From Thalassotalea_B sp049613795 (GTDB lineage: Bacteria; Pseudomonadota; Gammaproteobacteria; Enterobacterales; Alteromonadaceae), in NCBI GenBank assembly GCA_049613795.1, contig JBMZCX010000003.1, positions 1 to 64,000 on the forward strand: a DNA stretch of 64,000 nucleotides, written 5' to 3'. The notes beneath the pieces were generated by a model that was given only the letters and a program-made list of their open reading frames with translations, had not been told where the DNA came from and made no database searches. Below are positions 57,403 through 64,000 of this stretch, one piece after another (position 1 is the stretch's first letter; the number at the start of each line of letters is the position of its first letter). Made by a program: the position numbers and the translations under genes.

Positions 57403-58143
57403 ATGAAAATTATTGCTTCTTTATTGGTCGTCGTTTTAATGGTACTCGGTGGCGGTTTATGGTTTTTGGCAAATGGTTCGCTCAATGATTTTGTTAAAAC
57501 ACAAATAGAAAGTGTCGGCTCTAGCATTACCGAACAAAAAGTAGGGGTAAATGCTGTTGATATACGCCTAACAGAAGGTGCAGGCACACTTAAAGGGCTA
57601 AAAATAGCAAACCCTCGCGGCTACAGCCAAGAAAATGCATTCACTTTAGATGAAACTACCTTAGATATTGATTTAGCCAGCTTAACTAAAGAGCCAATTG
57701 TCGTTGATGCCGTTATAATTAAAGCCCCTCAAGCCTTTGTTCAAATAAAAGCAAATGGCAGCTCTAATATTCAAGACTTATTAGATGCAATCAATAAAAA
57801 TACCGCTTCTGCTACTCCTCCACCAGAAAAAACACCATCAACAAGCCCTGAACCAAAACTTTCAGTAAGTAAAATTGTGCTAGCGGGCACCCAGCTCACT
57901 TTAGATTTAACTGATTTAGGTAATAAAGTTCACCAAGTAACCTTACCCGATATTAATTTGAACAATATTGGCGGTACCAATGGTTTACCCGCAAGTGAAC
58001 TCGGAGCTGTTATTGCTAAAGAAGCATTGTCATCCATTTGGGCCGCAGCCAAAAAACAACAAAAAGAAGCGTTAAAAGAGAAAGCCAAAGAGAAACTGGA
58101 AGATAAAGCGAAAAAAGAATTAGGTAAGTTATTTGGGAAGTAA
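57403..58143 (+). CDS. AsmA-like single-pass envelope protein
   Basis: Protein of 246 residues with an N-terminal helix (about 2-22). The region after it, ITEQKVGVNAVDIRLTEGAGTLKGLKIANPRGY, resembles the opening of AsmA-type domains. A proline-rich linker is at about 135-150, and the C-terminal 40 residues are strongly charged (Lys, Glu, Ala). Probably inner-membrane anchored and periplasmic. Function unknown. Confidence 0.65.
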   Translation: MKIIASLLVVVLMVLGGGLWFLANGSLNDFVKTQIESVGSSITEQKVGVNAVDIRLTEGAGTLKGLKIANPRGYSQENAFTLDETTLDIDLASLTKEPIVVDAVIIKAPQAFVQIKANGSSNIQDLLDAINKNTASATPPPEKTPSTSPEPKLSVSKIVLAGTQLTLDLTDLGNKVHQVTLPDINLNNIGGTNGLPASELGAVIAKEALSSIWAAAKKQQKEALKEKAKEKLEDKAKKELGKLFGK

Positions 58144-58161
58144 ACTTCCATAATAATAAGT

Positions 58162-58184
58162 GAACGCTTTATTTAAAAGCGTTC
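58162..58184 (+). terminator. Hairpin after the AsmA-like gene
   Basis: Perfect nine-base arms (GAACGCTTT / AAAGCGTTC) with a five-base loop, 19 bases past the stop. The tail TTAAAA has few T, so termination may be partial. Confidence 0.55.
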
Positions 58185-58229
58185 TTAAAAGTAGTAACCT
58201 AATACTCGCTCAAAAAAAGGATCGATACT

Positions 58230-58826
58230 ATGTCACAGAAAAAAGCGCTATTAATACTTGCCACAAGTTTATCTTTGATGAGTACACACACACTTGCCAC
58301 AGATTTTGAAATTACCCCTTTAATTGGCTATACCAACGGTGCAGATTTAGCCACGCCTGCTGGCGATAATGATATTTCTCTTTCATCAGGTGCCAATATC
58401 GGAATAGGGATAGCTTGGCAGGACACACCTACAGGTCAGGGGCAAGTGCTAATCAATTATGTAAGCCATGATTTTAAAAGCGATATTGATCAAAAAAATG
58501 AATCATTAGATATTTTATATACCCATTTCAATGGTGTTGCACAATTTCGCCAACAAGATTACTTAACCACACTTTCTTTAGGGCTAGGTGGTGCTTATTT
58601 TCAAAGTGATTTTAATGAAGAGCTATACGCATCAGCAACTATTGCTATTGGTACTCAGTATAAAATTAACGAGCAATTTTCTTTTGTTACCGAGTTACGA
58701 GGTTATGCCACGTTGGTAGACAAAGATGACAATTTATTTTGTCAAATGGAGCAATGCCAAGCTCAATTTGAAGACAGCGTATTTATGGAAACCAGCCTTT
58801 CTATTGGTATTGCCTACAGATTTTAA
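58230..58826 (+). CDS. Small outer-membrane beta-barrel protein
   Basis: Exported protein of 198 residues with a signal peptide (about 1-23, ending TLA-TD). The mature part has alternating strands (GANIGIGIAWQ, GQVLINYVSHDF, YLTTLSLGLGGAYF, LYASATIAIGTQY) and ends in a phenylalanine (SIGIAYRF), the usual outer-membrane barrel signal. About eight strands, of the OmpX/OmpW size class. Two cysteines in a predicted loop may pair. Ligand unknown. Confidence 0.75.
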   Translation: MSQKKALLILATSLSLMSTHTLATDFEITPLIGYTNGADLATPAGDNDISLSSGANIGIGIAWQDTPTGQGQVLINYVSHDFKSDIDQKNESLDILYTHFNGVAQFRQQDYLTTLSLGLGGAYFQSDFNEELYASATIAIGTQYKINEQFSFVTELRGYATLVDKDDNLFCQMEQCQAQFEDSVFMETSLSIGIAYRF

Positions 58827-58859
58827 GCATTAGATTTATATAAATTACAGGAGAATAAA

Positions 58860-59021
58860 ATGAAAAAATTGATTGTTGCCGCTTTATGTTGCTTTACTGT
58901 TGCAGCTTGTGCGCCAGAAGTGGGTAGCGAAGAGTGGTGTAAACAGCTAAAAGAAAAACCAAAAGGCGATTGGAGCACAACAGAAGCTAAAGACTACACA
59001 AAACATTGCCTGTTTAAGTAA
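58860..59021 (+). CDS. DUF3012 small lipoprotein
   Basis: Lipoprotein of 53 residues. The signal MKKLIVAALCCFTVAACAPE has a lipobox VAAC with C17 as the modified residue. The mature part EEWCKQLKEKPKGDWSTTEAKDYTKHCLF is the DUF3012 pattern with two cysteines. It lies 33 bases after the beta-barrel gene, with GGAG before the ATG. Function unknown. Confidence 0.85.
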   Translation: MKKLIVAALCCFTVAACAPEVGSEEWCKQLKEKPKGDWSTTEAKDYTKHCLFK

Positions 59022-59649
59022 AATATTTTTACATAAATAAACGAACGACCTAATGCTGATCAAGTAAATTGATTGGCATTTTTTTTACAACTACCTTGTG
59101 CTTTACCCTCATACCAGCATCAATAATATCAACCTGTATAAGTAATCGCTTGGCGATAATTTAAAGGTTCAAAGGCACAGATTATATGCTCCATATATAA
59201 CCTAAGTACCAACATTCATGTAATAGCCTTGTTAAAATCAACAACGCAGCATATGAGTCTTTAATACTCGTCTTTTGGTAACTTCTTTATGCGAAATCGT
59301 ATAACAATACGTTATATATCACATTTAATGTTATAATAAACCAAGCCTTATTGGTGACCATTTAGCTTAATAGGTGTATAAAATTACAGATAAAGATTGA
59401 CGACACCTATAAAAACTTGCTAAAAGAGCATGCTTACAGATAAATGCTATTAAGCTCATATCAGTTTCAAACTTATAACTAATTGATTTAATAGTATAAA
59501 TAAATAAATTTCATCTATATCCTTGATTTTTGTTTGCTGTAGCACAATATAGTTCTGATAATTTAGGTCTATTAAATAATTGGCACATGCAGTCAATGGG
59601 TGACAACTTAGATAAGCCCTTTGGTCTAGTAAGTATTAGGAGAATTAGC
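59022..59649. other. 628-base gap before dksA
   Basis: The first part holds a strong terminator (59052-59086). The rest, to the dksA ribosome site, is AT-rich and has no convincing gene, tRNA or repeat. A reading frame runs into dksA from 59530, but its extra 40 residues do not belong to the DksA family. The dksA promoter probably lies in the last 150 bases, for example TTGATT near 59523 with CAATAT 16 bases on; that is weak. Confidence 0.5.
59052..59086 (+). terminator. Intrinsic terminator after the DUF3012 gene
   Basis: Twelve-base stem (AATGCTGATCAA paired with TTGATTGGCATT, two G-T wobbles) with a five-base loop and eight T at its end. It lies 30 bases past the lipoprotein stop and closes the run of envelope genes. 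Confidence 0.9.
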
Positions 59650-60090
59650 ATGCCAAACAAAAAAGCTTTAGGTATTTTGGCATTAGCCGGCGTTGAACCG
59701 TATAAAGAAAAACCTAACGAAGAATATATGGGTCCTGATCAACAGGAACATTTTAAAAAGATTCTTGATGCTTGGCGTATACAATTACGTGAAGAAGTTG
59801 ATCGTACCGTAACGCACATGCAAGACGAAGCTGCAAATTTCCCTGATCCTGTTGATCGTGCGGCACAAGAAGAAGAATTTAGTTTAGAACTACGTACACG
59901 TGACCGTGAGCGTAAGCTAATTAAAAAAATCGAAAAAACATTACAATTTATTGAAGATGACGATTTTGGTTTCTGTAATTCTTGCGGTATTGAAATTGGC
60001 ATTCGTCGCTTAGAAGCACGTCCAACTGCCGATTTATGCATTGAATGTAAAACGTTAGCCGAAATAAAAGAACGTCAAATGGCTGGCTAA
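59650..60090 (+). CDS. dksA: RNA polymerase-binding factor DksA
   Basis: Transcription factor of 146 residues (E. coli 151) that enters the RNA polymerase secondary channel and acts with ppGpp. The coiled-coil tip has D66 and D69 in FPDPVDRAAQEEEF, the two key acidic residues. The four-cysteine zinc site is C109, C112, C130 and C133. The ATG at 59650 has TAGGAG about eight bases upstream and gives MPNKKALGILALAG. gluQ follows, as in E. coli. Confidence 0.98.
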   Translation: MPNKKALGILALAGVEPYKEKPNEEYMGPDQQEHFKKILDAWRIQLREEVDRTVTHMQDEAANFPDPVDRAAQEEEFSLELRTRDRERKLIKKIEKTLQFIEDDDFGFCNSCGIEIGIRRLEARPTADLCIECKTLAEIKERQMAG

Positions 60091-60103
60091 GCCACCATAT
60101 TCA

Positions 60104-61006
60104 ATGACAACAAACCTTTCTGAGCGATCCGATAAACCTTATCGTGGTCGCTTTGCTCCCTCTCCTTCTGGATTACTCCACTTCGGCTCCTTAATTACCG
60201 CATTAGCAAGTTATTTAGACGCACGTAAAAATAATGGTACTTGGTTAGTACGCATTGAAGATATTGATCCCCCGAGAGAATTAGCTGGCGCAAGCGATAA
60301 AATATTAACAACACTTGATGCTTATGGTCTTCATTGGGATGAGCAAGTGTTATATCAAAGCAAGCAAAGCGAACGATACCTCGCCCTACTTAATCGGCTT
60401 CATAAAAGCCACCTTTGCTATTATTGCCAATGTACTCGCGCCAATATCAAAGCAATAGGCGGAATTTATCAAGGACATTGCCGTACACTCGGTTGTTCAT
60501 ATAACAATGCGGCAATTAGACTGATAAACAATCACCCAACTAGTCACTTTACCGATATTATTCAAGGGAATGTACGCGGTGATGCTGCTCTGGCACACGA
60601 AGATTTTATCATTCATCGTAAAGATGGTCTTTTTGCCTATCAATTAGCGGTAGTTGCCGACGATATTTATCAAAATATAACTCACATTATTCGAGGCTGC
60701 GATTTACTAGAGCCCACCATGAGGCAGTTAACTCTGTTTCAAACACTTGCCAGTCACACGCCGCAATATGGGCATATACCTTTAGCGGTTACCCGTGAAG
60801 GTTTTAAACTCAGTAAACAGAATAACGCCCCTGCTATTGATATTTCAGCCCCACAAGCTTCATTGGTCGCAGCGCTTGAATTTTTAGGACAGCAACCTGA
60901 AAAATCACTACTTACAGCAAGTGTTAGCCAGATTATTGACTGGGGCATTGCTCACTGGTGCATACAGCGCGTTCCAAAAAAGCAAGAAATAGTGATAACA
61001 GCGTAA
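60104..61006 (+). CDS. gluQ: Glutamyl-Q tRNA(Asp) synthetase
   Basis: Truncated GluRS paralogue of 300 residues that adds glutamate to queuosine in tRNA(Asp). The HIGH-type motif is APSPSGLLHFGSL (about 18-30), the zinc cysteines lie in CYYCQCTRANIKAIGG with GHCRTLGC, and the KMSKS-like motif is KLSKQNN. No anticodon-binding domain. It starts 13 bases after dksA, the classic dksA-gluQ pair. Its Cys arrangement matches E. coli. Confidence 0.96.
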   Translation: MTTNLSERSDKPYRGRFAPSPSGLLHFGSLITALASYLDARKNNGTWLVRIEDIDPPRELAGASDKILTTLDAYGLHWDEQVLYQSKQSERYLALLNRLHKSHLCYYCQCTRANIKAIGGIYQGHCRTLGCSYNNAAIRLINNHPTSHFTDIIQGNVRGDAALAHEDFIIHRKDGLFAYQLAVVADDIYQNITHIIRGCDLLEPTMRQLTLFQTLASHTPQYGHIPLAVTREGFKLSKQNNAPAIDISAPQASLVAALEFLGQQPEKSLLTASVSQIIDWGIAHWCIQRVPKKQEIVITA

Positions 61007-61091
61007 TAATTGCTGCTTTTTCATTCTCTTTTTTAGCTGAGTAGTATATTATTGCGCGGCAATAAATATAGAGTCTGCCAAGGGTATCGTT

Positions 61092-62522
61092 ATTAAAAAA
61101 GTCATTAATTTGTGTAAAAAAGTTTTCACAAAAAGTAAAAAAAAATCAAAATCAATTCAAAATAGCGCAATCCCTAGCGAGCCTCACGTATTAACCCGAG
61201 ATCAGCACCCTGTTTCGCGCAAATTTATTAGCGCTAATGCACTAAAAGTGCTTTACCGCCTTAACAATTCAGGTTTTGATGCTTACTTAGTTGGTGGTGG
61301 TGTTCGTGACATTTTATTAGGTATTACACCTAAAGACTTTGATATAGCGACTAATGCAACCCCTGAGCAAATAAAGGGCCTTTTTAGAAATTGCCGCCTT
61401 ATTGGCCGACGTTTTCGTTTAGCCCATATTGTCTTTGGTCGAGACATTATTGAAGTTGCCACATTTCGAGGACATCACGACAATGCCTCTGACAAAGAAC
61501 AACAATGCCAAAAAACCTCTAAGCAAAGTGAGCATGGCATGCTACTTCGCGACAATATTTACGGCTCAATAGAAGAAGACGCTGAACGTAGAGACTTTAC
61601 CATTAATGCGCTTTACTACAGTGCTAAAGATTTTACCGTACACGACTTTGCTAACGGCATTAACGATGTAAACGAGCGACAAATTCGCTTAATTGGCGAT
61701 CCTGAAACACGCTATAGGGAAGATCCTGTACGAATGTTAAGAGCGATTCGCTTTGCCACTAAACTAGATATGACCATCAGCAAAGCCACTGAGGGCCCTA
61801 TTAAGTCATTAGCACCATTGTTAGCGAATATTCCACCCGCGCGCATGTTTGAAGAATTCAACAAACTGTTTTTATCAGGTAAAGCGTTAGCAAACTTTGA
61901 GCAGTTACGTGAATATCAATTATTTGCCTATTTTTTTCCAATTGTAGAGCAGTCGCTAAAAAGCCAAGACTTTCCTTACTTAGCTCAATTTATTCGTACC
62001 GCTTTAACTAATACAGATACTCGTATTAATAATGACAAGCGAGTAACACCTGCATTTTTATTCGCGGCAATGTTATGGTATCCACTGCAACAGAAAATAG
62101 CGCAGTTAAAAACAACGACAACATTAACACCGCAAGACGCCTTTTTTGAAGCCTATCATGAAATGATGTCTGAACAGCAACGCAGTATTGCGATACCCAA
62201 ACGCTTCCAAGCGGTAATGAAGGACATTTGGATATTGCAGGAAAAATTTGAACGTCGTGAAGGTAAAAAAGCGTTTAAAGCTCTCGAACATGTGAAATTT
62301 AGAGCCGGTTACGACTTTTTATTACTACGTGCTGAAATTGAACAAGAAAACTCAGCACTAGCAAAACTTGCCCAATGGTGGACTGATTTTCAGCACAGCA
62401 ACCCAGACACTCAACAGCTTATGGTAAAGTCAGTTGTTAAAACTTCAGGCGCTAGGCGTACACCACGTAAAAGACGTAAACCTAAAGCTAGTACGGCAAG
62501 TGCCACAAACACTTCTGAGTAA
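61092..62522 (+). CDS. pcnB: Poly(A) polymerase I, AUU start
   Basis: Poly(A) polymerase of 476 residues that adds 3' tails to RNA for decay. The nucleotidyltransferase motif is LVGGGVRDILLG followed by PKDFDIATNATPEQ, and LFRNCRLIGRRFRLAH is the family signature. An Arg/Lys-rich tail ends the protein. The first ordinary start is a TTG at 61110 with no ribosome site. The ATT at 61092 has AAGGG seven bases upstream, and the residues it adds (IKKVINLCKK) align with the E. coli N-terminus (VANFCRK). E. coli pcnB also starts at AUU. Confidence 0.93.
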   Translation: MKKVINLCKKVFTKSKKKSKSIQNSAIPSEPHVLTRDQHPVSRKFISANALKVLYRLNNSGFDAYLVGGGVRDILLGITPKDFDIATNATPEQIKGLFRNCRLIGRRFRLAHIVFGRDIIEVATFRGHHDNASDKEQQCQKTSKQSEHGMLLRDNIYGSIEEDAERRDFTINALYYSAKDFTVHDFANGINDVNERQIRLIGDPETRYREDPVRMLRAIRFATKLDMTISKATEGPIKSLAPLLANIPPARMFEEFNKLFLSGKALANFEQLREYQLFAYFFPIVEQSLKSQDFPYLAQFIRTALTNTDTRINNDKRVTPAFLFAAMLWYPLQQKIAQLKTTTTLTPQDAFFEAYHEMMSEQQRSIAIPKRFQAVMKDIWILQEKFERREGKKAFKALEHVKFRAGYDFLLLRAEIEQENSALAKLAQWWTDFQHSNPDTQQLMVKSVVKTSGARRTPRKRRKPKASTASATNTSE

Positions 62523-62525
62523 ACG

Positions 62526-63020
62526 ATGACATTAGCATATATTGGTCTCGGCAGTAATTTATCAGACCCTAAACAGCAAATAATTAATGCTTTGGCAGAG
62601 CTTAAACACATAGCCAAAAGTGAATTGGTTGCTGTTTCATCGTTATACTTTAGCCGCCCTATGGGGCCGCAAGATCAACCCGACTATATGAACGCAGTTG
62701 CCGCTATTGAAACAACATTAGCTCCTTTAGCATTACTTGATAGCTTACAAGCCATTGAAAATAGTGCAGGCCGTGAGCGTAAAGATAATCGCTGGGGCGC
62801 TCGAACTCTCGATTTAGATATTTTGTTGTACGGACAAGATGTTATTAAAAGCGAAAGACTAACAGTGCCTCATTATGGCTTACACTTGAGAGAGTTTGTA
62901 CTTATACCATTGGCCGAAATAGCGCCCACGCTACTACTGCCAAACGGGAAATCAATTTCATTACTTGCCGATATTATTGATAAAAATGGCCTACAAGTGC
63001 ATAGCAAGCTGCTAGAATAA
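62526..63020 (+). CDS. folK: 2-Amino-4-hydroxy-6-hydroxymethyldihydropteridine pyrophosphokinase
   Basis: HPPK of 164 residues in folate synthesis; it transfers pyrophosphate from ATP to the pterin alcohol. The motifs IGLGSNLSDPKQQI and the signature ENSAGRERKDNRWGARTLDLDILLYG are complete. It starts three bases after pcnB, so the two are coupled. Confidence 0.97.
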   Translation: MTLAYIGLGSNLSDPKQQIINALAELKHIAKSELVAVSSLYFSRPMGPQDQPDYMNAVAAIETTLAPLALLDSLQAIENSAGRERKDNRWGARTLDLDILLYGQDVIKSERLTVPHYGLHLREFVLIPLAEIAPTLLLPNGKSISLLADIIDKNGLQVHSKLLE

Positions 63021-63061
63021 ATTTACTCAGTTATACTCATTAAAAAATTAGTGGACATATA

Positions 63062-63856
63062 ATGAAAAAAGTCACCACCGCCACCTTACGTAAAATGAAA
63101 GAACAAGGTGAAAAAATATCAACCATTACCGCTTACGATGCCAGCTTTGCCAAAATATTTGACCAAGCAGGTATACACGCCATATTAATTGGTGACTCTC
63201 TAGGGATGGTACTTCAAGGGCAAGACGATACCTTGCCCGTAGATATTGAACACATGGCTTACCATACTCAATGTGTAAAGCGTGGTGTTGAGAAAACGTT
63301 AATTATTAGCGATATGCCTTTTATGAGTTATGCCACAACCGAGCAAGCATATACCAACGCTGCTAAATTAATGCAAGCTGGTGCGAGTATGGTAAAACTT
63401 GAAGGTGGTAAGTGGTTAGTAGACACCATAAAAGGGTTAGTTGAACGTGGTATTCCTGTTTGCGCTCACTTAGGGTTAACGCCACAATCAGTTAATGTGT
63501 TTGGCGGCTTCAAGGTGCAGGGGCGCGAGCAGACACAAGCTGATGAAATGATCGAGCATGCAAAATTATTAGAAGCTGCAGGCGCACAACTATTAGTGCT
63601 AGAGTGTATCCCGGCAGCCTTAGGTAAAGCAATTTCAGACGCAATTTCAATACCTACCATTGGTATAGGCGCGGGTAAAGGCACTGATGGTCAAATTCTT
63701 GTGATGCACGATGCTTTAGGCATTTCTTGCAGCTATATGCCTAAATTTTCTCGTAACTTTTTAATCGATACTGGCGATATTCAAAAAGCCGTTGAACTTT
63801 ACATTAGCGAAGTCACTCATGGTAATTTCCCTGGTGATGAACACATTTTTAAGTAG
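63062..63856 (+). CDS. panB: 3-Methyl-2-oxobutanoate hydroxymethyltransferase
   Basis: Ketopantoate hydroxymethyltransferase of 264 residues, the same length as E. coli PanB, in pantothenate and CoA synthesis. Typical segments are SAYDASFAKIF-like TAYDASF, GDSLGMVLQGQDDTLPV and AHLGLTPQSVNVFGGFKVQG. It is followed after nine bases by panC. Confidence 0.98.
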   Translation: MKKVTTATLRKMKEQGEKISTITAYDASFAKIFDQAGIHAILIGDSLGMVLQGQDDTLPVDIEHMAYHTQCVKRGVEKTLIISDMPFMSYATTEQAYTNAAKLMQAGASMVKLEGGKWLVDTIKGLVERGIPVCAHLGLTPQSVNVFGGFKVQGREQTQADEMIEHAKLLEAAGAQLLVLECIPAALGKAISDAISIPTIGIGAGKGTDGQILVMHDALGISCSYMPKFSRNFLIDTGDIQKAVELYISEVTHGNFPGDEHIFK

Positions 63857-63865
63857 TAAATAACA

Positions 63866-64000
63866 ATGATAACAACAAGTGAAATAAGCGATGTACGCCA
63901 GCAAATAAAACAATGGCACCAACAAGGGCTAACCGTTGCATTTGTACCCACTATGGGGAATTTACATGCAGGACACATAGCCTTAGTCACTGAAGCGCAC
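63866..64000 (+). CDS. panC: Pantothenate synthetase, N-terminus only
   Basis: The first 45 codons of PanC, which joins pantoate and beta-alanine using ATP. The segment VAFVPTMGNLHAGHIALV carries the ATP-binding HxGH-type motif (HAGH). The gene runs off the right edge of the window. Confidence 0.95.
   Translation, partial: MITTSEISDVRQQIKQWHQQGLTVAFVPTMGNLHAGHIALVTEAH

Noticed and set aside
59530..59649. N-terminal extension of dksA by 40 residues
   Set aside because: The extra residues are not DksA-like, and the ATG at 59650 has a strong ribosome site and the family N-terminus.
61110..61112. TTG as the pcnB start
   Set aside because: No Shine-Dalgarno in range, and conserved residues lie upstream in frame with a well-placed AUU.
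1..64000. Prophage, integrative element, CRISPR array or defence island
   Set aside because: No integrase, transposase, repeat-spacer pattern or defence gene was seen; gene order is typical chromosomal core.

Overview
The window looks like chromosomal core sequence from a low-GC marine gammaproteobacterium of the Alteromonadales, most like Colwelliaceae (Colwellia/Thalassotalea type). This is inferred from the AT-rich coding sequence, the complete MSHA type IV pilus locus of the Vibrio/Shewanella pattern, MotX of the sodium-driven polar flagellum, and gene orders shared with Shewanella, Vibrio and E. coli (mreBCD-maf-rng-yhdP-tldD; rpsF-priB-rpsR-rplI; dksA-gluQ-pcnB-folK-panBC). I saw no prophage, intact insertion sequence, CRISPR array or tRNA/rRNA gene. 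Almost every gene belongs to a known family.

Layout. Bases 1-10760 (minus strand) hold the cell-shape cluster mreB-mreC-mreD-maf-rng-yhdP-nit-tldD, with tldD cut by the left edge. Bases 10927-29490 (minus) hold a whole MSHA pilus operon in canonical order: mshI, a PilN-like gene, mshJ, K, L, M, N, E, G, F, B, A, C, D, O, P, Q. A PLP-dependent deaminase/desulfhydrase gene on the plus strand separates it from mshH/csrD (30533-32155, minus). Bases 32290-37524 (minus) carry rplI, rpsR, priB, rpsF, then rlmB and rnr. motX follows (37606-38232, minus). Plus-strand genes for a GAF-GGDEF protein, an HD-GYP protein and an orphan TonB-like membrane protein come next. Bases 41579-50827 carry erpA, a coiled-coil membrane protein, a CLC-type chloride transport protein, hemJ, pyrB, hemL, mrcB and a solute-binding protein. 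Bases 50902-56257 carry hrpB, a small STAS-like gene, pepB and a second solute-binding protein. Bases 56559-64000 carry sfsA, three envelope genes (AsmA-like protein, beta-barrel, DUF3012 lipoprotein), dksA, gluQ, pcnB, folK, panB and the start of panC.

How the genes fit together. The msh products form an inner-membrane platform (MshI/PilN-like/J, G), a cytoplasmic ATPase (E) with an N-terminal c-di-GMP-binding type domain, an outer-membrane secretin (L), a major pilin (A), minor prepilins (B, C, D, O, P) and a very large surface protein (Q). The same window encodes a diguanylate cyclase, a likely c-di-GMP phosphodiesterase, the degenerate GGDEF/EAL protein MshH/CsrD, and MotX. Genes for attachment and for swimming therefore lie close together.

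Notable points. pcnB, and probably rnr, appear to start at AUU rather than AUG, GUG or UUG; both encode RNA 3'-end enzymes. MshF looks like a minor pilin that has lost its prepilin cleavage site. The CLC protein lacks the inner gating glutamate of exchangers. MshQ appears to carry several LamG-like modules. Several hairpins (mshA/mshC, mreB/mreC, pyrB leader, rpsF leader) look regulatory. Several starts were moved from a longer reading frame opening at TTG or GTG to the ATG that fits the family; each is explained in its entry.
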